19,392 nucleotides of DNA from CAYIFC01 sp964362645 (GTDB taxonomy: Bacteria > Patescibacteriota > Minisyncoccia > Phycocordibacterales > JACOZG01): assembly GCA_964362645.1 (NCBI GenBank), contig CAYIFC010000010.1, positions 1-19,392 on the forward strand, in the 5' to 3' direction. The number at the start of each line of letters is the position of its first letter. Position 1 is the first letter of the stretch. Below are positions 14,565 to 19,392 of this stretch, one piece after another. A model generated the notes under the pieces. It was not told where the DNA came from. It ran no database searches and worked only from the letters and a program-made list of their open reading frames with translations. Position numbers and translations under genes: made by a program.

Positions 14565-14600
14565 CAGAATAACCAGTAATTACGGGAAGCGACGCTTCCC
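14565..14600 (+). repeat. REP-like unit 1 (upstream of the transposase)
   Basis: The palindrome GGGAAGCGACGCTTCCC (14584-14600, 8-bp arms, one-base centre) is preceded by a conserved 19-base lead (14565-14583) containing AATAACCAGTAATTAC. Unit 3 at 15340-15375 is identical over these 36 bases except at two positions. It begins 8 bases after the trmD stop. Confidence 0.9.
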
Positions 14601-14625
14601 GACACCCCAACAACCTAGTGTTTAT

Positions 14626-14642
14626 GGGAAGCGTTGCTTCCC
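14626..14642 (+). repeat. REP-like unit 2 (upstream of the transposase)
   Basis: GGGAAGCGTTGCTTCCC, 7-bp arms around GTT, same orientation as unit 1; its lead (CTAGTGTTTAT) is a diverged version of the unit 1 lead. Its right arm includes TTGCTT (14634-14639), exactly 17 bases before the transposase -10 box. Confidence 0.85.
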
Positions 14643-14662
14643 AGTTAAGGGATTGGTAGAAT
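14634..14662 (+). promoter_or_regulatory. Candidate transposase promoter using REP unit 2
   Basis: TTGCTT (14634-14639), 17-base spacer, TAGAAT (14657-14662) preceded by TGG (extended -10). ATG 14670 follows after 7 bases. The -35 box lies within the REP palindrome. Confidence 0.45.
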
Positions 14663-14669
14663 GGGAGAT

Positions 14670-15347
14670 ATGGCTATACGCAAATTTGAGTTTGAGATTG
14701 ATGGCTACTACCATATATACAATCGAGGGGTTGATAAGCGGGAAATTTTTCTTACTAATGACGATTATCAGAGATTTATTTGCACCCTGTATTCGGCCAA
14801 TGCAACCGAACCAATTCATTTAAGCGATTTACCTAAATGGTCACGGCAAGTTTGGGAAAGAGATAGAGGTGAAACAATCGTTGATATTGGGGCTTACTGC
14901 CTCATGCCGAATCACTTTCATTTACTGATTAGGGAAAAGAACGCGGGTGGAATTACTGCTTTTATGCAAAAACTCTTAACTAGTTATTCGTTATATTTTA
15001 ACCTTAAACATAAGCGAACCGGGAAGTTGTTTGAGGGACCATTTAAAGCGACCGAGGTTGATACTGATCCTTATCTACAGTATCTCTATGCGTACATACA
15101 CCTCAATCCAGTAAAAGTGACGAATCCAGATGGATGGCCAACTAAGATTGTTGAGGATATTGAATTGGCTAAAACTTTTCTAGATACCTACTCATATTCC
15201 AGTTATCACGACTACCTAATGCGCGAGCGCAAAGAGGGGAAGATAATCAATCGCGAAGCTTTCCCTAGCTATTTCGATGGTGAACCAGATTTCAATGAAT
15301 TTATATCTGATTGGATGACCTACGATTACGACGAACCCTCAAAATAA
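14670..15347 (+). CDS. REP-associated tyrosine transposase (RAYT, Y1/HUH single-strand type)
   Basis: A 225-residue Y1_Tnp/IS200-like protein from ATG 14670 (228 from ATG 14661). The N-terminal YYHIYNRGVDKREIF, the HUH-type pair in CLMPNHFHLLI (H82 and H84) and the later SYSLYFNLKHKRTGKLFEG, where Y106 is the likely nucleophile, are diagnostic of the RAYT branch; YIHLNPVK closes the domain. Such enzymes nick and join single-stranded DNA at REP palindromes and are usually single-copy, domesticated genes. Four REP-like units bracket it, two on each side, all in the same orientation, which supports the assignment. ATG 14670 fits the -10 distance. The last codons and stop lie inside REP unit 3, so the repeat and the gene end are fused. 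Confidence 0.93.
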   Translation: MAIRKFEFEIDGYYHIYNRGVDKREIFLTNDDYQRFICTLYSANATEPIHLSDLPKWSRQVWERDRGETIVDIGAYCLMPNHFHLLIREKNAGGITAFMQKLLTSYSLYFNLKHKRTGKLFEGPFKATEVDTDPYLQYLYAYIHLNPVKVTNPDGWPTKIVEDIELAKTFLDTYSYSSYHDYLMRERKEGKIINREAFPSYFDGEPDFNEFISDWMTYDYDEPSK

Positions 15348-15375
15348 CCAGTAATTACGGGAAGCGTCGCTTCCC
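15340..15375 (+). repeat. REP-like unit 3, overlapping the transposase stop codon
   Basis: Palindrome GGGAAGCGTCGCTTCCC at 15359-15375 with the same 19-base lead as unit 1. The lead includes the last transposase codons and TAA (15345-15347). Confidence 0.9.
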
Positions 15376-15398
15376 AGTGTTTGGTAACTTTCTTAAAC

Positions 15399-15431
15399 GA
15401 TTGGATGTCTTACGACCAACCCCCAAAATAA
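15399..15431 (+). pseudogene. Remnant of a second transposase 3' tail
   Basis: These 33 bases read DWMSYDQPPK-stop, against DWMTYDYDEPSK-stop at the end of the intact transposase (15309-15347). The remnant is followed by its own REP unit at the same distance, so a tail-plus-REP module was duplicated or moved and then diverged. Confidence 0.75.
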
Positions 15432-15459
15432 TCAGCATTCTCGGGAAGCGTCGCTTCCC
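15424..15459 (+). repeat. REP-like unit 4 (downstream)
   Basis: Palindrome GGGAAGCGTCGCTTCCC at 15443-15459, identical to that of unit 3; its lead has diverged (AATAATCAGCATTCTC). The palindromes of units 3 and 4 are 84 bases apart. Confidence 0.88.
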
Positions 15460-15475
15460 AGTGATCTATAAAAGT

Positions 15476-15505
15476 TTGACAGATAGGTCAGATATGTGCT
15501 ATCCT
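15476..15505 (+). promoter_or_regulatory. Promoter of the 15632 membrane-protein gene
   Basis: TTGACA (15476-15481), 18-base spacer, TATCCT (15500-15505) preceded by TGC. The expected transcript starts near 15512, giving a leader of about 120 bases. Confidence 0.7.
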
Positions 15506-15512
15506 CGATAGT

Positions 15513-15600
15513 AGATAGTGAGATTCTCCTTAATCTATCTTGGTCAACGAAAGTTCGAAGAGGTTGAAACCCCTAAGAATGCCTAGAAGCCGTTGACCAT
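15513..15600 (+). promoter_or_regulatory. Structured 5' leader upstream of 15632, possible cis-regulatory RNA
   Basis: Two adjacent hairpins: AGATAG (15513-15518) with CTATCT (15535-15540), or an overlapping AGATT/AATCT stem; then a perfect 9-bp stem, TGGTCAACG (15541-15549) with CGTTGACCA (15591-15599), closing a 41-base loop that includes GGTTGAAACC. I do not recognise a known riboswitch class. AAAGG lies 9 bases before the ATG. Confidence 0.45.
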
Positions 15601-15631
15601 GAATCGGGGATAGAAAGAAAGGCAGTATAGA

Positions 15632-16261
15632 ATGGACCTTAAAAAGCTGGTAAGAATGGCGCGAGAGCAAGACCCGAGCCCGTGGTTGGCGAAATTGTCT
15701 AGCCACTGGGAAGAGGAGAAAAGAGACGAGAAGCTGGATAATCCAATCAAGAGTGCAATCTGTATGTGGCGCTGGCGAAGGTTTTTGAGCGTCGAGATCC
15801 CAATATTTCTCGTCTGGCTGATTGTCATCTGTGCATTCAACCCCTCCCCATCTCTTTGGCATGGATTTGTGACGATTGCGCTCATTCTTCCGTTGTTCTT
15901 CTGGTTCGTGGATCAATTTGGATTGGATGAGAATCAACCTGAACGGAAGAAAAATCGTGATGCCAAACAATTTATCAAGGCCATCACTCTTCTCGAATCC
16001 TTAGTGGGCAAGACGATTGACGAATGGCCTGACCAAGAGGATCTTGAGGGGCCTGCTCGTAATTACCTGGAAGCATCAGCTGGATTAGTAAAGACGGCTG
16101 AAAAGATCGACAAGCAACGGTTTGAACGTAGGCCTTGGGCAATATCTCTTGAGGAGAAAGAATCAGCGCCCACACGATGGGTTTTCAAGTCTGGTTTCGA
16201 GCTTCTGACAAATCTTTTACCCCTCCCAAAAGATCAGAAAGTATATTTCGACAATAGTTAG
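15632..16261 (+). CDS. Small membrane protein of unknown function, two transmembrane helices
   Basis: A 209-residue protein with a charged N-terminal region (1-50, rich in E, K, R and W), two hydrophobic helices at about 51-69 (FLSVEIPIFLVWLIVICAF) and 76-94 (WHGFVTIALILPLFFWFVD) separated by a short NPSPS turn, and a charged 115-residue C-terminal part. Basic residues before helix 1 suggest that both ends face the cytoplasm (positive-inside rule; inference). No signal peptidase site or known domain is seen. It has its own promoter, a long structured leader and its own terminator, so it is a single-gene unit between the REP region and rpoB. Coding is well supported by the intact frame, the membrane pattern and these signals. 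Confidence 0.8.
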   Translation: MDLKKLVRMAREQDPSPWLAKLSSHWEEEKRDEKLDNPIKSAICMWRWRRFLSVEIPIFLVWLIVICAFNPSPSLWHGFVTIALILPLFFWFVDQFGLDENQPERKKNRDAKQFIKAITLLESLVGKTIDEWPDQEDLEGPARNYLEASAGLVKTAEKIDKQRFERRPWAISLEEKESAPTRWVFKSGFELLTNLLPLPKDQKVYFDNS

Positions 16262-16294
16262 AGTCTAACCCTCTCTAATAGAACCATCTTGCTT

Positions 16295-16327
16295 GAGCCT
16301 CTGCTTCACTGCGGGGGCTCTATTTTT
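16295..16327 (+). terminator. Intrinsic terminator of the 15632 gene
   Basis: GAGCCT (16295-16300) pairs with GGGCTC (16315-16320), including one G-T pair, then a T-rich run ending at 16327. Confidence 0.75.
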
Positions 16328-16359
16328 GTTTGAGTCTAAAAAGTTGCCCGTCAACATAG

Positions 16360-16403
16360 TTATCCACAGGGGAGTTGACAGGAAAAGGGGGTTATATTAG
16401 ACT
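16360..16403 (+). promoter_or_regulatory. rpoB promoter with an adjacent DnaA box
   Basis: TTATCCACA (16360-16368), an exact match to the consensus DnaA box, lies 6 bases upstream of TTGACA (16375-16380). TAGACT (16398-16403) follows at 17 bases. The order resembles the khpA promoter region. Confidence 0.6.
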
Positions 16404-16409
16404 GGTAGT

Positions 16410-16498
16410 CCTAGTTGCTTCGATTGTGTTGCGTCCATAACTACAAGTTATTTTTTTATAAACCATAGTAATAAGTGGGGTATTAACTTTTCGTTTTA
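16410..16498 (+). promoter_or_regulatory. rpoB leader with an attenuator-like hairpin
   Basis: ATAACT (16437-16442), a 3-base loop, AGTTAT (16446-16451), then seven T (16451-16457). The stem is AT-rich and weak. TAGTT (16412-16416) could pair with AACTA (16439-16443) instead and open it. No Shine-Dalgarno precedes the rpoB ATG. Confidence 0.35.
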
Positions 16499-19392
16499 AT
16501 GCAAAAAAAATACTTTAGTGAGTACCGGGATCCGCTCCTACAGATCCCTGACGCAATTACTGTTCAAAAAGATTCGTACGTTTGGCTCCTTAAGGATGGT
16601 CTTAAGGATCTTTTTCGTGAGTTCTCGCCGATTAAGGATTACTCGGAAAAAAAGTTTGAACTTGAATTTCTTGGTTTTCAACTCGATCCGGCGAAGAACG
16701 ATGAACGCCACGCGAGCGAGAATCAAATTTCTTACGAGACGCCGTTGAAGGTGACGGTTCGCCTCACCAACAAGGTCCTCAATCAGTCCAAGGAGCAAGA
16801 AATCTTTTTGGCCGACTTCCCTTTAATGACGGATCACGGCACCTTCGTGATTAATGGTAATGAGCGCGTAGTGGTACCTCAACTTGCTCGCTCTTTCGGC
16901 GTCTTCTTTACGGAGAATGAATTGCGTCGCGGTAAATACTTTGGCGCGAAGATTATCCCTTCTGGCGGCGCTTGGGTGGAGATCGAAACGGAAAGTGATG
17001 ATGTGATCTACGTTAAGATCGATCGCCGTCGCAAGTTCCCAGTTTCATATTTGTTTAAAATCTTTGCCGATATGGAAGGCAAGGTGATCACCCACGAAGA
17101 AATTCAGGCGATGTTCGCTGACGTTAAAACCGATACGCCATATATTGCCAACACACTCGCTAAAGATCATACCGCTAATGCCGACGAGGCTTTCTTGGAG
17201 GTTTACAAGCGTCTTCGCGATAGCGATTTGGCCTCTGTGCCTTCGGCTCGCGACTTTATTAATACCCTTTTTAGCCGTGAAAAGTATGACCTGTCTGTCG
17301 TCGGTCGTCTCCGGCTGGATAAGCGTTTCGTTAAAGAGGGGACGCCTGAGCGCGCCGAGCTCCGTACCATTACTCTTACCGACCTCGTTTCAATCGTTTC
17401 GCATATTATTGAGCTCAACAATACTGAAGATGCCGTTGGTGACGACATCGACCACTTGGGTCTCCGTCGTGTCCGTTGCGTGGGCGAAATGCTCCAGCAA
17501 CGTCTGCGCGTTGGTTTGGTCCAAATGAAGCGCAATATCCAAGATCGAATGTCGACGATCGACTCGTCAGCGCTTTTGCCGATCCAATTCATTAGTCCGC
17601 GACCGCTACAGGCTCGGATCAAGGAATTCTTCGCCACCAACCAGCTCTCCCAGTTTATGAACCAGAAGAATATCTTGAGCGAGGTTGAGCATCTCCGCAC
17701 ACTCTCGGCTCTCGGACCAGGCGGCTTAACCCGTAAGCGCTCCGGTTTGGAAGTCCGCGACGTGCACACTTCGCATTATGGACGCATTTGCCCAATTCAT
17801 ACACCCGAAGGTCCCAACATTGGTTTAATTCTCCACTTGGCCAACTATAGTCGTGTTAACGAATTCGGTATTCTTGAGAGTCCTTATCGCAAAGTTAAGA
17901 ACGGCCAAATTACGGAAGAAATCGAGTATTTAAATGCCCTCGAAGAAGAACAGCATCCGATTGCTCACGGCAGTGTACTCTACGACGACAAACTACGTTT
18001 AGTGGAAGAACAAATCGAGGTACGTCATTTGAGTCGGCCGACTATGGTTGCTCGTGAAGACGTTGATTACATCGACGTCGCCCCGTCGCAAGCTTTCTCG
18101 CTCGGTACCACCCTTATCCCTTTCTTGGAACACGATGATGCTAACCGTGCTTTGATGGGTTCGAACATGCAGAAGCAGGCTATTCCTTGTATTCGCCCAG
18201 TTCGGCCGTTGGTCGCAACTGGTGTGGAGGAAAAGGTGGTACTCGACTCGGGCCGGATCGTCTTGGCTCGCGCCGCTGGTGTCGTTGAAGTAGTGGATGG
18301 ACGCCGGATCGTTATCCACCGCGAGGATGGCAAACGTGATGAGTACACGCTCGTTAACTTTACCAAGACAAACGACAACACCATTTTCCACCAACGGCCG
18401 GTAGTTGAAGTGGGTCAGAAGGTTAAGAAGAATCAGCTTTTGGCCGACGCTTCATCGAGCGACATGGGTGGTCTCGCCCTTGGTCAGAATGTTTTCGTGG
18501 CCTTCATGTCTTGGGGTGGTGCTAACTACGAGGACGCCATCATTATTTCCGAACGCTTAGTTAAGAATCAAACTTTCACCAGCGCTTATATTGAAGAATT
18601 TAAAACTAATGTTCGCGATACCAAGCTCGGACCGGAGGTTACAACTCCCGACATTCCAAACGTTGGTGAGGCTAAACTTAAGAATCTCGACGAGGATGGC
18701 ATTGTCCGTTTGGGCGCCGAAGTTACGCCCAACGATATTTTGGTTGGCAAGATTACACCGAAAGGTGAAACCGAACTGACGCCGGAAGAGCGTTTGCTCC
18801 GCTCAATTTTTGGCGACAAGGCCCGTGATGTTAAAGATACCTCAAAGCGCGTACCGCACGGCAAGAAGGGCAAGGTCATTGGTGTTAAAGTTTTCTCGCG
18901 CGAGCGCGGCGATAAACTTGAGAGTGGTATCACCAAACGGATCCACGTTGAAGTCGCTGAACTCCGTAACGTCTCGGTGGGCGACAAGCTTTGTGGTCGT
19001 CACGGCAACAAGGGTGTTATCGCCAAGATTCTGCCCGAAGAAGATATGCCTTATATGGCTGATGGTACTCCCGTTGATGTTATTTTAACTCCGCTTGGTG
19101 TCCCGAGTCGTATGAACCTTGGTCAGATTTTCGAAATGCATTTGGGTTTGGCTGCTAAGACACTTGGTTACCAAGCTATCACGCCGCCTTTCATGGGCGT
19201 AACCGATGCCGAAATTAAAAGTGAGTTGGTCAAGTCCGGTTACCCGGAGGACGGTAAGGTCAAACTCTTTGATGGCCGCACTGGCGAATCTTTTGAGCAA
19301 AATGTGGCTGTTGGTTGCATGTACATTCTTAAGCTCGACCACATGGTGGAAGACAAGATCCACATGCGCTCGATCGGTCCGTACTCGCTCAT
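16499..19392 (+). CDS. rpoB: RNA polymerase subunit beta, 3' end outside window
   Basis: The frame runs from ATG 16499 to the window end without a stop, 964 codons plus two bases, probably close to 90% of the protein. The start MQKKYFSEYRDPLLQIPD is followed by beta-subunit landmarks: NGNERVVVPQL, LSALGPGGLTRKRSGLEVRD, HYGRICPIHTPEGPNIGLI, IPFLEHDDANRALMGSNMQ, and GDKLCGRHGNKGVIAKI with K830 and K838, which correspond to the two active-site lysines of E. coli (K1065, K1073). It is over 200 residues shorter than E. coli up to that point, so it lacks lineage-specific insertions. In the rifampicin pocket, several contact residues differ (N388, T401). rpoC is expected just downstream. No other gene is needed to explain 16499-19392; the other open frames there are shadows. 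Confidence 0.98.
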   Translation, partial: MQKKYFSEYRDPLLQIPDAITVQKDSYVWLLKDGLKDLFREFSPIKDYSEKKFELEFLGFQLDPAKNDERHASENQISYETPLKVTVRLTNKVLNQSKEQEIFLADFPLMTDHGTFVINGNERVVVPQLARSFGVFFTENELRRGKYFGAKIIPSGGAWVEIETESDDVIYVKIDRRRKFPVSYLFKIFADMEGKVITHEEIQAMFADVKTDTPYIANTLAKDHTANADEAFLEVYKRLRDSDLASVPSARDFINTLFSREKYDLSVVGRLRLDKRFVKEGTPERAELRTITLTDLVSIVSHIIELNNTEDAVGDDIDHLGLRRVRCVGEMLQQRLRVGLVQMKRNIQDRMSTIDSSALLPIQFISPRPLQARIKEFFATNQLSQFMNQKNILSEVEHLRTLSALGPGGLTRKRSGLEVRDVHTSHYGRICPIHTPEGPNIGLILHLANYSRVNEFGILESPYRKVKNGQITEEIEYLNALEEEQHPIAHGSVLYDDKLRLVEEQIEVRHLSRPTMVAREDVDYIDVAPSQAFSLGTTLIPFLEHDDANRALMGSNMQKQAIPCIRPVRPLVATGVEEKVVLDSGRIVLARAAGVVEVVDGRRIVIHREDGKRDEYTLVNFTKTNDNTIFHQRPVVEVGQKVKKNQLLADASSSDMGGLALGQNVFVAFMSWGGANYEDAIIISERLVKNQTFTSAYIEEFKTNVRDTKLGPEVTTPDIPNVGEAKLKNLDEDGIVRLGAEVTPNDILVGKITPKGETELTPEERLLRSIFGDKARDVKDTSKRVPHGKKGKVIGVKVFSRERGDKLESGITKRIHVEVAELRNVSVGDKLCGRHGNKGVIAKILPEEDMPYMADGTPVDVILTPLGVPSRMNLGQIFEMHLGLAAKTLGYQAITPPFMGVTDAEIKSELVKSGYPEDGKVKLFDGRTGESFEQNVAVGCMYILKLDHMVEDKIHMRSIGPYSL

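Noticed and set aside
17203..17769. 188-residue minus-strand frame within rpoB
   Set aside because: Opposite a strongly conserved part of rpoB; composition is that of a shadow frame.

Overview
The window reads as chromosomal DNA of a streamlined bacterium, most probably a member of the Candidate Phyla Radiation (Patescibacteria). The grounds are indirect: compact information-processing genes with very short gaps, a NusB-Nudix fusion, a half-length SMC that seems to lack its hinge, a TrmD with a short C-terminus, an rpmF-rnc-smc neighbourhood from which the fatty-acid genes are missing, and palindromic segments inserted in frame into essential genes. The standard genetic code fits (rnhB ends in TGA, and no in-frame TGA was seen in the long genes). 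No rRNA, tRNA, CRISPR array or prophage was seen, and no gene-free stretch exceeds 300 bases; the longest are 15348-15631 (REP repeats, a promoter and a structured leader) and 16262-16498 (a terminator, then the rpoB promoter and leader).

Layout. 1-768: 3' part of ychF. 772-3987 (minus): dnaE, convergent with ychF. 4114-4827: unrecognised gene, possibly a degenerate HD-domain protein, ending in a clear terminator. 4913-9655: rnhB, rpmF, nusB-nudix, rnc and smc, all plus strand, with internal promoters. 9727-10296 (minus): unknown gene with its own promoter and terminator. 10431-12365 (minus): rnr, divergent from rpsP (12403-12792), their promoters overlapping. 12877-13371: unknown gene lying between rpsP and khpA. 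13539-13859: khpA. 13924-14556: trmD. 14565-15459: a REP-associated tyrosine transposase bracketed by four palindromic REP-like units. 15632-16261: small two-helix membrane protein behind a structured leader. 16499-19392: rpoB, open at the window edge.

Function. The conserved genes cover replication (DnaE, RNase HII), chromosome organisation (SMC), RNA processing (RNase III, RNase R), tRNA modification (TrmD), ribosome components or assembly factors (L32, S16, KhpA, YchF) and transcription (NusB, RpoB).

Main points of interest: (a) palindromic elements inside the reading frames of dnaE, rnhB, smc and rpsP; (b) a REP/RAYT system whose repeat unit includes the 3' tail of the transposase gene; (c) a probable hinge-less SMC; (d) -10 boxes placed only 5-9 bases before the start codons of many core genes, implying leaderless mRNAs, while the poorly conserved genes have longer leaders and Shine-Dalgarno sequences; (e) DnaA-box-like sequences beside the -35 boxes of khpA and rpoB.
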